In this document: positions 32,570 through 40,566 of the stretch, piece by piece
Layout: each line of letters begins with the position of its first letter
Numbering within the stretch: position 1 is the first letter of the stretch
NCBI GenBank assembly: GCA_017450215.1
Contig: JAFSVH010000129.1
Coordinates: forward strand, 1-58,361
DNA: 58,361 bases
DNA from: Bacilli bacterium
Lineage (GTDB): Bacteria; Bacillota_I; Bacilli_A; ML615J-28; CAG-698
Direction: 5' to 3'
Program-made: the position numbers and the translations under genes
Notes under the pieces: generated by a model
The model's input: the letters and a program-made list of their open reading frames with translations, nothing else
The model's database searches: none
What the model was told of the DNA's origin: nothing

Positions 32570-33619
32570 ATGAATACAAAATTAAAAGATATTAGAGATA
32601 TTGATAAAAACATGAAGGAATTAACTATCAATGAAGATGATGATACTATTTGGTATGAAGTTAATGCTGAAGTGATTAATAAATATATGCAAGGAAAAGC
32701 TTTTAAAAATGGTGAATTTAATCGTTTGAATGATGTTTATGTAAGTGAAAATGTTGAAACTCTTAAACATCATCCTGCTGGATTTAATTTAGAATTTAAA
32801 GCCAAAACAAACACAATCAAATTGAAAGCAAAGCTTGCTGGTGCTGCATATATGTCTCATATGACTGCGGTTGGAACTATAGGTTTTAGTTTATATGTGA
32901 AAAAGGGTAATAAATGGTATTTTGTTAATTCTAGTAAAATTAATAAAAGCGAATATGAAGTTGATTTATTAACTAATATCAATAATAAAGAATATACATA
33001 TAGATTATATTTTCCATTATATCAAGCTTTATATGAATTAAGTCTTGGTGTTAAGAAACCTGGATGTTTAGAATTTATTAAAGAAGATAGAGAAACTTTA
33101 TTAATTTATGGTACTTCGATATCACAAGGTGGTTGTGCTACTAGACCAGGAATGGATTATGGCGCAATTTTAGGAAGAATGAAAAATCTAAATGTCATTA
33201 ATTTAGGTTTTTCAGGTAGTTGTAAAATTGAACAAAGTATGTGTGGCATTATCAATGATATTGTAAAAGAAAATAATGTAAAGAAAATAATATTTGAAGT
33301 TGAGTGTAATTCTCCATCTTATGATCATTTTAAGACTAGATTTAGTTATTTGCTTGATAATTTATATAATAAAGAAAATATAGAAATATATTTGATTAGC
33401 CATTTTGATGAAGCACTACCATTTGTAAATAATAAAATAAAGAAATACCGTAAAGGATTCAGAGAAGTACAAGAAGAAGTAGCAAAAAAATATAATATTC
33501 ATTATATTGATGGAATTAAGATTACTAAAGGTATTGATTGTGAAGGAAGTGTAGATGGTGTACATCTTACTGACTTAGGTTTTTATGAGGTTGCTAAGAA
33601 ATTAGCCAAAATAATATAG
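32570..33619 (+). CDS. cytosolic SGNH/GDSL-type esterase
   Basis: A 349-residue protein with an N-terminal beta-rich domain (about 1-175) and a C-terminal SGNH hydrolase domain. Block I is 'IYGTSISQGGCATRPG' (nucleophile Ser), the Gly block is 'INLGFSGSCKIE', the Asn-type block is 'VECNSPSYDH' and the catalytic Asp/His are in 'DGVHLTDLGF'. No signal peptide is present, so it acts inside the cell, probably as a carbohydrate-ester or acyl hydrolase. It stands between two terminators as a single gene. Confidence 0.82.
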   Translation: MNTKLKDIRDIDKNMKELTINEDDDTIWYEVNAEVINKYMQGKAFKNGEFNRLNDVYVSENVETLKHHPAGFNLEFKAKTNTIKLKAKLAGAAYMSHMTAVGTIGFSLYVKKGNKWYFVNSSKINKSEYEVDLLTNINNKEYTYRLYFPLYQALYELSLGVKKPGCLEFIKEDRETLLIYGTSISQGGCATRPGMDYGAILGRMKNLNVINLGFSGSCKIEQSMCGIINDIVKENNVKKIIFEVECNSPSYDHFKTRFSYLLDNLYNKENIEIYLISHFDEALPFVNNKIKKYRKGFREVQEEVAKKYNIHYIDGIKITKGIDCEGSVDGVHLTDLGFYEVAKKLAKII

Positions 33620-33630
33620 AACTATAAATA

Positions 33631-33672
33631 GTAATAACAATAATTAATAATAAATATTGTTATTACTTTTTT
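33631..33672 (+). terminator. terminator of the SGNH gene
   Basis: GTAATAACAATA pairs with TATTGTTATTAC (12 bp) around an AT-rich loop, then six T. Confidence 0.87.
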
Positions 33673-33760
33673 ATTTGTTTGAGTTGTTAGAAAAAGAAAA
33701 TAATAGTATAATCATATAATAAGCGTAAATTTTAATCGGTATAATAAATGAAGGCATTGT

Positions 33761-34939
33761 ATGAAAGAAAAATATAAATATTATTTTCTTACATTTATTA
33801 GATTTTTAGGAGATTCTTTTTTTTATCCTTTTTTTGCATTATATTTACATTCAAAAGAAGGAATAGGAGAAGGTAGAATTGGTGTATTAATAGCTATTAT
33901 CCCTTTTATAGGATTAATTGCTAATCCAATTCTTTCAAAAATATGTAAGAATTTTAAGATTTTAAAAATTGTTTTAGGCATTATTGGTATACTTGAAGCA
34001 TTATTAATCTACTTAATTCTTAATGTTAATGATTTTTATTCATTGTTAATATTAACTATTTTATTAGCACTTGTAGGAAGTAGTCATTATGGATTACAGG
34101 ATTCTTTGCTTACAATTTTTGCTACAAACAATAAAATGAATTATTCAAACATTCGCGTTTGGGGATCTATTGCTTATATTTTTGGTACTGCAATTGCAGG
34201 ATTTTTAATTAAAGAATTCAATTATGATTTTTGCTTTTATATTTGTTCTGTTTTATTTGTTATGGCATCAATCTTTTACTTAAGTGTAAAATCTGCATAT
34301 AACGAAGAAAAGAAGGAAGAAAAGCGAAGCTTTAAAGAAGTTATAAAAAAAAAGAATTTTAATCTATATGTTATTTTTTATATGTTATTTTATGGTGTTT
34401 TTAAAACAAGTAATAATTTCTATTCTTTACTGCTTGAATCACGTGGCTTATCTGAAGCTATTTTTGGTTATAATTATGCTATTTTTGTTAGTGTAGAAGT
34501 TATGTTGTTATTCTTATTTGATCGTTTTAACAAGAAACTTAATTATAAGCGCCTTCTTGGTATTGCTGTTATATCACTTTCTATTATGGTTCTAGTTAAT
34601 GCTTCATCTCTTCCATCAACTCTTATTATTATATTTAGTATTTTAAGAGGAGTGAGTTGGGGAATAGTGCTTCATGTAAGTAATAAAGTTGTTGTTCAAT
34701 TTTTAGGTGTAAAGAATACTACGGTTGGTACAATGATTCTTGATTTAGCATATTCGATTATAGTTATTATTTGTAATACAAGCGGTGGCCATATAATTGA
34801 AGCAACAAGTTATCAATTATTCTATTTCATTCTAGCAATTATAGCTATAATAGATTCTGTATTTTATTATTTGTTTGTAAGAAAGCATATAAACGTTAAT
34901 GATGAAATAGCTATTGTTGATAATGTAGATAATAATTAA
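33761..34939 (+). CDS. major facilitator superfamily transporter
   Basis: A 392-residue MFS protein with twelve predicted helices. The opening 'FIRFLGDSFFYPFFALYLHS' and layout recall the MFS_1-like/nucleoside-proton symporter group. A charged central loop (about 178-195, 'NEEKKEEKRSFKEV') separates the two six-helix halves. The substrate cannot be read. The stop is 21 bp before thpR, so transport and the following genes may be cotranscribed up to the GltS-like carrier. Confidence 0.85.
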   Translation: MKEKYKYYFLTFIRFLGDSFFYPFFALYLHSKEGIGEGRIGVLIAIIPFIGLIANPILSKICKNFKILKIVLGIIGILEALLIYLILNVNDFYSLLILTILLALVGSSHYGLQDSLLTIFATNNKMNYSNIRVWGSIAYIFGTAIAGFLIKEFNYDFCFYICSVLFVMASIFYLSVKSAYNEEKKEEKRSFKEVIKKKNFNLYVIFYMLFYGVFKTSNNFYSLLLESRGLSEAIFGYNYAIFVSVEVMLLFLFDRFNKKLNYKRLLGIAVISLSIMVLVNASSLPSTLIIIFSILRGVSWGIVLHVSNKVVVQFLGVKNTTVGTMILDLAYSIIVIICNTSGGHIIEATSYQLFYFILAIIAIIDSVFYYLFVRKHINVNDEIAIVDNVDNN

Positions 34940-34960
34940 TTTAGAAATTGAAGGTGTGAT

Positions 34961-35479
34961 ATGAGATTGTTTATTGCTATTAATTTTAATAATGAAATTA
35001 AGAATAAGATTTATGAACAAGAATTATTGTTAAAGGAGCATATGGTTAATGGTCATATTACATCTTTATCCAATATCCATTTAACATTAATCTTTATTGG
35101 TGAGACGTTAAAACCTAAAGAGATAAGTGGTTGTATTGAAAAGATAAATTTAAAAAACTTTGATATTTTTATTAAAGGGTTTAAATATTTTAATCGTGAT
35201 GGTAAAAGATTATATTATTTAGATATCAAAAAGAATAATAATCTAAATTTAATTTATAATTTATTATTTGAAGAATTAACCAAAAAAGGTTTTGATATCG
35301 AAGATAGAGAATATAAACCACATATAACTCTTGCAAGAGAAGTAATACTTGATAATGATGTTTATTTAGATGACTTAAACTTAAATGTGAATGTTAATAA
35401 AGTTAGTTTAATGGAATCAAAGAGAATTAATGGTAAACTCGAATATGTCGAGTTGTATTATAAAAAGTTGGGTGAATGA
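34961..35479 (+). CDS. thpR: RNA 2',3'-cyclic phosphodiesterase (LigT/ThpR family)
   Basis: A 2H-phosphoesterase of 172 residues. Both HxTx motifs are present: 'NIHLTLIFIG' (about residue 46) and 'YKPHITLARE' (about residue 126), on the typical two-lobed scaffold starting 'MRLFIAINF'. It opens 2',3'-cyclic phosphates on RNA ends; the in vivo role is unclear in the family. It is followed by the second acyltransferase after 1 bp. Confidence 0.9.
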   Translation: MRLFIAINFNNEIKNKIYEQELLLKEHMVNGHITSLSNIHLTLIFIGETLKPKEISGCIEKINLKNFDIFIKGFKYFNRDGKRLYYLDIKKNNNLNLIYNLLFEELTKKGFDIEDREYKPHITLAREVILDNDVYLDDLNLNVNVNKVSLMESKRINGKLEYVELYYKKLGE

Positions 35480-35480
35480 T

Positions 35481-36698
35481 ATGAAAAGAAAATATGTAAA
35501 AGCAAGACACCGGATAATTGAAACTTTGGTTTATCCTTTTATAAGATTAATGATTGCTTTTAAATATAAATACCGATTTGATAGATTGAAAGTAACAAGA
35601 AAAAATCCTCATATCGTTGTTTATAATCACTTATCTGGTGATGATCAATTTTTAGTTGGCTTTTCAATTAGAGGGCCAATCTATTATGTTGCTACTGAAG
35701 ATATTACTTCAATGGGCTTTTTGTCTAAATTATTAAATTACTTGGTTTACATTATTCCATTTAAAAAATCTACAAATGATGTTAATGCAGTTAGAATATG
35801 CTTAAAAGTAATAAAAGAAGGTGGAACAATTATTATAGCTCCAGAAGGTAATAGATCTTATGATGGAACAACTTGCTATATCAAGCCAAGTATTGTAAAA
35901 ATGATAAAGAAAATGAAGGTACCAGTAGTAATATATAATTTATCTGGTCTTTATGGCGCCCTTCCACGTTGGGCTGATAAAAGTAGAAGAGGTGAGTGCG
36001 AGGGAAGAATCAAAAGAATTCTTACATATGATGAATATAAAGACTTATCAAATGAAGAATTTTATGAAATTATAGCAAATGGCTTAAGTCATGATGAAAC
36101 TAAAATTGAAGGAAGCTATAAAAGTAAGCATCTTGCTGAATATGTAGAACGTGTATTATATGTTTGTCCTAAGTGTGGTATTACAAAATTTAAATCAAAA
36201 AAAGATATTTTAAGATGTACTACCTGTGGACTAGAAGCCAAATATCAAGAGGATATGCGTTTTAAGAATAATTATCCATTTGAGACGATTAGAGATTGGT
36301 ATAGATATCAAGAAGCTTTTGTTAATAGCTTAGATCTTGAAAAATATGATGGAAAAGTAATATTCGATGATGATGTTACACTTTTAAAGGTAATACCATA
36401 TAAGAAAAAACATAAAGTATATGACAAATGTTTAATAAATTGTTATAATAATAAGGTAGAATTTATTGATAAAGAAACTAGCGAAGCAAAATCATATGAT
36501 TATAAAGATATAACTGCCATGAGTTGCTTAGGTAAAAATAAATTCAACTTCTATATTGATAATGATATATATCAAATTAAAGGCGATGAAAGATTTAATG
36601 CTTTAAGGTATGTTAATATTTATTATCATTATAGAAATGTCAATAACTTATGTGATGTGGAGGATACGTATGGCAACAGGAAGTTTTTGGGATTATGA
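35481..36698 (+). CDS. PlsC-type acyltransferase with a zinc ribbon (paralogue 2)
   Basis: A 405-residue homologue of the acyltransferase at 28891, with the same order of parts: HX4D in 'YNHLSGDDQFL', 'APEGNRSYDG', a zinc ribbon ('CPKCGITKFK ... CTTCG', about 230-255) and a C-terminal region of about 140 residues. ATG 35481 is chosen because it follows the thpR stop and the protein homology begins there; upstream in-frame codons overlap thpR. Its 3' end overlaps the next gene by 29 bp. It probably acts in glycerolipid synthesis with a different acceptor from paralogue 1. Confidence 0.8.
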   Translation: MKRKYVKARHRIIETLVYPFIRLMIAFKYKYRFDRLKVTRKNPHIVVYNHLSGDDQFLVGFSIRGPIYYVATEDITSMGFLSKLLNYLVYIIPFKKSTNDVNAVRICLKVIKEGGTIIIAPEGNRSYDGTTCYIKPSIVKMIKKMKVPVVIYNLSGLYGALPRWADKSRRGECEGRIKRILTYDEYKDLSNEEFYEIIANGLSHDETKIEGSYKSKHLAEYVERVLYVCPKCGITKFKSKKDILRCTTCGLEAKYQEDMRFKNNYPFETIRDWYRYQEAFVNSLDLEKYDGKVIFDDDVTLLKVIPYKKKHKVYDKCLINCYNNKVEFIDKETSEAKSYDYKDITAMSCLGKNKFNFYIDNDIYQIKGDERFNALRYVNIYYHYRNVNNLCDVEDTYGNRKFLGL

Positions 36699-38118
36699 TG
36701 TTTGGTCGTTAATAATTGTTATTGCTGTTCTTTTAGTTAGTCTTTTAGTTGCTAATTTGATAAAAAAGACAGTACCTTTCCTAAGGAGGAGCTTAATTCC
36801 AGCCTCTGTTCTGGGAGGATTAATTTTATTATTAATTGCTTCTATTTATTATCTTGCTACAAAAGAGGTGTTTTTTAACATTTCAATTTTTGGTTCAAGC
36901 ACTTATTTGAATGCTGAAGGTCTAGAAGTTAAAAAAACAGGAACCCAAATTTTAGAAATAATAACATATCATTGTTTAGGAATAGGTTTTATTGCAATGG
37001 CTTTAAGAGATACAAAAAAGCCTCTTGATAAAAAGTCTACTAGAGATATATTTAATTCAGGATGTACTACAGTAGCATCTTATTTAATTCAAGCAATATT
37101 TGGAATAGGAATTACAGTTATTTTTGGTTTGTTATCTACAAAGATATTTAAGGCATCTGGTTTGCTTATGTCATTTGGATATGGTCAAGGAACGGGACAA
37201 GCCCTAAATTGGGGTAGTATTTATGAAAAATTTGAAGAGAACCCTTTTGTAGGAGGAGCTAACTTTGGTCTAACAATTGCTGCACTGGGATTTTTGAGTG
37301 CTAGTATTGGTGGAGTTTTCTATTTAAATTATTTAAAAAAGAAAGGTAAAGTAGTTCAAGCAAGCGAAGAAGAAGCAAAAGCTGTATATTTAGAAGAAAT
37401 TCAAACAACAGATGAGATACCAATGAATGGTGGAATTGACAAAATAACTATTCAAATTGCAGCTATTTTAGGAATTTATGGTGTTAGTTACTTTTTAATG
37501 TGGTTATTTGGTACACTTGTACCTGGTGTTAAAAGCATAATTTATGGATTTAATTTCTTGATTGGCACATTACTTGCTATTCTAACAAAAGCAATTTTGA
37601 AATTCTTGGTTAGAAAAGGTGTTGTAAAGAAAAAGTATTTGAATACATTTATGATGAATAGAATAGGTGGATTTGCTTTTGATTTAATGATTGTTGCTGG
37701 AATTGCAGCAATTCAAATCCAATTAATTAAAGATTATTGGTATGTATTACTTGTTTTAGGTGTTGTTGGAGCTGTTATTACATTTGCTTATAATCTATTT
37801 GTAGCTAATGCCTTATTTAAAGATTATAAATATGAACAATTCTTTGCTATGTATGGTATGCTAACTGGTACAGCATCAACTGGAGTTATCTTACTTCGTG
37901 AAATTGACCCTGAATTTAAGACTCCAGCTAGCAATAACCTTATTTTCCAAACATTACCTGCTATTATTTTTGGTTTTCCAATGATGTTCTTGGCTGGATA
38001 TTGTAATCAAAGTGACAAAGCAACCTATATTACACTAGGAATATGTGTCATTTTCTTTGTATTTATGAATTTGATTCTATTTAGAAACCAAATATTTAGA
38101 AGAAAAACAAATAAATAA
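36670..38118 (+). CDS. GltS-like sodium:glutamate symporter family protein
   Basis: A 482-residue membrane protein with about twelve hydrophobic segments in an inverted-repeat layout. The re-entrant-type Gly-rich motif 'FGYGQGTGQALNWGS' matches the position of the GltS 'G-x-G-x-G' motif, and a second appears as 'YGMLTGTASTGVILLREIDP'. A hydrophilic linker with Glu-rich sequence lies near residue 230. ATG 36670 has GGAGG close upstream and lies inside the acyltransferase gene (29-bp overlap). The glutamate substrate is inferred from the family only. Confidence 0.78.
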   Translation: MATGSFWDYDVWSLIIVIAVLLVSLLVANLIKKTVPFLRRSLIPASVLGGLILLLIASIYYLATKEVFFNISIFGSSTYLNAEGLEVKKTGTQILEIITYHCLGIGFIAMALRDTKKPLDKKSTRDIFNSGCTTVASYLIQAIFGIGITVIFGLLSTKIFKASGLLMSFGYGQGTGQALNWGSIYEKFEENPFVGGANFGLTIAALGFLSASIGGVFYLNYLKKKGKVVQASEEEAKAVYLEEIQTTDEIPMNGGIDKITIQIAAILGIYGVSYFLMWLFGTLVPGVKSIIYGFNFLIGTLLAILTKAILKFLVRKGVVKKKYLNTFMMNRIGGFAFDLMIVAGIAAIQIQLIKDYWYVLLVLGVVGAVITFAYNLFVANALFKDYKYEQFFAMYGMLTGTASTGVILLREIDPEFKTPASNNLIFQTLPAIIFGFPMMFLAGYCNQSDKATYITLGICVIFFVFMNLILFRNQIFRRKTNK

Positions 38119-38132
38119 GGATGTATTTTATA

Positions 38133-38537
38133 ATGGAAAGAGAAAAAGAAGTGGTTTATAACTTTTTAAAGAATGCGGGAGTCTTCTAATTATCAACAAT
38201 TAACGAAAATAAACCTGATTCAAGGCCTTTTGGAGCCATTCATATCTACGAAAATGACTTATATTTGATTACTGGAAAGAAAAAAGCAGTTTACAAGCAA
38301 ATTAAGGCATGCAATTTTGTAAATATATGTGCCATGAGCGGTGAAAAATGGATTAGAATTGACTGTAAATTGGAAGAAAACGATAGCATTTCAGCTCAAG
38401 AGAGCTTTTTAAATGAATTTGAAAGTTTAAAGGCAATGTATAGAGCTGGAGATGGCAATTGTGGGGTATAAAAATTAGTCGAAGTTGAAGCTAAAATTTG
38501 TAGTTTTATTTCTAGTCCAGAAGTATACAAATTTTAA
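38133..38537 (+). pseudogene. PNPOx-like flavoprotein gene with two in-frame TAA codons
   Basis: From ATG 38133 one continuous frame spells a pyridoxamine-5'-phosphate-oxidase-like protein: 'NFLKNAGVF', stop at 38187-38189, 'LSTINENKPDSRPFGAIHIY', then 'TGKKKAVYKQIKACNFVNIC' and 'GEKWIRIDCKLEENDSIS', a second stop at 38469-38471, then 21 codons to TAA 38535. There are no frameshifts. Both stops fall where relatives commonly carry an aromatic residue (TAT or TAC to TAA). It was probably a flavin- or F420-type binding protein and is recently inactivated. Confidence 0.7.
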
Positions 38538-38550
38538 ACAAATTAATATT

Positions 38551-38594
38551 AAAAAAGTGGTAAAAAAATAAAAATCTTTTTTTATCACTTTTTT
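38551..38594 (+). terminator. terminator after the PNPOx relic
   Basis: AAAAAAGTG pairs with CACTTTTTT, with a further A7/T7 stem inside. Confidence 0.75.
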
Positions 38595-39037
38595 ATTTGG
38601 TTTGATTGTAGCTAAAATTATCAATCTTAAAATTGATGAAAAAAACCAAAAAAAAGTTATTCACGTGGAAAAGTCAAAATATTTTTCCGAGGCCATATTA
38701 TTTTGCGAAATTTACGCGTTAATTTTGCTTAAAATCGTTTTTCACTCGTTCTGTTTATAACTTTTAGTCCGAGATGCAAATTTGATTATAAGAAATATTT
38801 TGAAAAAACGGGTAAAAAGTCAAAAAAATGACAATTTTTGCAATTTCTGAAAAATTTTTTCTCTTTGCAATTTTTTTGATGAAAAAAATAATTGCAAAAA
38901 ATAGTAAAAAAAAGATTTTTAACTTTTCAAAAAGAGATAAAAAAAGTATAATATTTATATATAAAAAATCATGATAAAAGCTTTAATAATGATCGTTATT
39001 TTTTGTATATAATTTTTTGATTAAGGAGGACGAGGCT
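38595..39037. other. gene-free AT-rich region before mgtE
   Basis: No intact gene lies in these 443 bp. Around 38660-38785 the base composition is less AT-rich, and the minus strand reads like a decayed peptide ('ASRTKSYKQNE', 'MASEKYFDFS') interrupted by stops. Three TTGCAA palindromes recur exactly every 27 bp (38838, 38865, 38892). A promoter-like TTTTCA (38924-38929), 17 bp, TATAAT (38947-38952) precedes mgtE. A weak hairpin (ATCAT/ATGAT) lies around 38968-39000. No Mg-sensing M-box riboswitch was recognised. Confidence 0.5.
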
Positions 39038-40423
39038 ATGGAGAGAGATTTGCTGTTAGAAATTGAGAAAATAATCAATAGTGGATTATCAGATGAGGAG
39101 ATTAGAGACGCGTTGGGTGATTATCACGAGAATGATATAGCCTCAGTTGTTCATGACTTATCTAAAGAGGATAGAGAGAAGCTTTATAAGTTCTTAAGTG
39201 ATGAAGAATTAGCCAATATTTTCACATATTTGGACGATGTTGAAGATTATATTGAAGAACTTCCTGTTGAAAAGGCCGCTGATATCATTGAAGAGATGGA
39301 TTCTGATGATGCTATCGATGTTTTGCTTGAATTGGATGAGGAAGATAAGAACGAAATCCTTAATGAAATGGATAAAGAAGCGGTTGATGACATCAAATTG
39401 ATTAGACAATATGATGAAGATCAAATCGGTAGTAGGATGACAAACAATTATATTGCAATTCAGAAGGATATGACAATAAAACAAGCTATGAAAGCCGTTG
39501 TTGATGAGGCAGCAGAGCACGATAATGTCTCTACAATCTTCGTTTTAGATGGAAAAAAGTATTATGGATTGATGGATTTAAGAGATTTAATCATAGCTAG
39601 AAATGGTACACCGCTTGATGATATAGTAAAAACTGCTTATCCAGCACTTCAAGCTACTACTGATATTAGTGAATGTATTCAGGATTTAAAGGAATATGCA
39701 CTAGATAGTATTCCAATTTTAAATGAAGAGAATGAATTAATAGGTGTTATTACTTCTGATGATGTAGTTGAGACAGTTGATGAAGAATTAAGTGAAGACT
39801 ATGTAAAATTAGCCGGTATTGTTGATACAGAAGACCTTGATGAATCATTATTTACTTCTGTAAAGAAAAGAATTCCTTGGCTTTTAGCTCTTTTAGCTTT
39901 GGGTTTGGTAACTTCTTTATTGATTTCAGGCTTCCATAGTGTTGTTGCTGCTTTGCCTGCATTGGTATTTTTTCAATCATTAATACTAGATATGAGTGGT
40001 AATTCTGGAACTCAAAGCTTAGCTGTTACAATCAGAATTATTACAAATGAGGAAATTGATAAGAAATTAATTACAAAAACAGTAGGTAAAGAGGTATCAA
40101 TAGGTTTTGTGAATGGTACTTTATTAGGTACACTTGCTTTTGTTTCGGTATTTTTGTTCTTATTTATTAGTAAAACTACTATTGTGGTTAATACTGAATT
40201 TAGCACTAAAGCGTGTTTGCTAGCCGCTATGAGTGTTTCTATTGCTTTGCTTGGAGCAATGACCATTTCTACATTCTCAGGTGCAGTAATTCCAATTATC
40301 TTTAAAAAGATAAAAATTGACCCAGCTGTTGCTAGTGGACCATTTATTACAACTTTAAATGATATAATTGCAGTAGCAATTTATTACGGACTTGCAAGTA
40401 TTCTATTTGCAACCTTCTTATAA
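39038..40423 (+). CDS. mgtE: magnesium transporter MgtE
   Basis: Mg2+ channel/transporter (461 residues). An acidic N domain (about 1-130) has repeated 'EEMDSDDAIDVLLELDEEDK'-type sequence, followed by two CBS domains (about 135-255) that gate by binding Mg2+. Five C-terminal membrane helices include the pore signature 'DMSGNSGTQSLAV'. ATG 39038 has AAGGAGG 8 nt upstream; the earlier TTG at 39017 is unlikely. It is transcribed alone, from a promoter in the long upstream region, and ends in a terminator. Confidence 0.96.
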   Translation: MERDLLLEIEKIINSGLSDEEIRDALGDYHENDIASVVHDLSKEDREKLYKFLSDEELANIFTYLDDVEDYIEELPVEKAADIIEEMDSDDAIDVLLELDEEDKNEILNEMDKEAVDDIKLIRQYDEDQIGSRMTNNYIAIQKDMTIKQAMKAVVDEAAEHDNVSTIFVLDGKKYYGLMDLRDLIIARNGTPLDDIVKTAYPALQATTDISECIQDLKEYALDSIPILNEENELIGVITSDDVVETVDEELSEDYVKLAGIVDTEDLDESLFTSVKKRIPWLLALLALGLVTSLLISGFHSVVAALPALVFFQSLILDMSGNSGTQSLAVTIRIITNEEIDKKLITKTVGKEVSIGFVNGTLLGTLAFVSVFLFLFISKTTIVVNTEFSTKACLLAAMSVSIALLGAMTISTFSGAVIPIIFKKIKIDPAVASGPFITTLNDIIAVAIYYGLASILFATFL

Positions 40424-40428
40424 AAAAC

Positions 40429-40455
40429 AAAAGTAGACTTAGGTCTACTTTTTTA
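40429..40455. terminator. terminator of mgtE
   Basis: AAAAGTAGAC pairs with GTCTACTTTT around loop TTAG, followed by T-run and TATAAT. Confidence 0.9.
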
Positions 40456-40500
40456 TAATATAGGATTATATTTGTCTACTTATGTTTTTTCTTCATTATA

Positions 40501-40529
40501 TTGCTTTAATTGTGTAGAAGTGGTAAAAT
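40501..40529 (+). promoter_or_regulatory. promoter of the pyrophosphatase gene
   Basis: TTGCTT (40501-40506), 17 bp, TAAAAT (40524-40529), about 37 bp before the ATG. Confidence 0.6.
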
Positions 40530-40566
40530 CAAAACGTCTTTTGATTTTTTAATATATGGAGGAATT

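Noticed and set aside
30635-38471. TAA reassigned to a sense codon, suggested by the interrupted pcp and PNPOx frames
   Set aside because: Many intact genes here end in TAA at the expected family length (for example pheT, hppA, udk), so global reassignment is impossible.
38595-39037. M-box (Mg2+) riboswitch before mgtE
   Set aside because: The conserved GTTAGGTGAGGCTCC-type core could not be found in the leader; only AT-rich sequence and weak hairpins are present.
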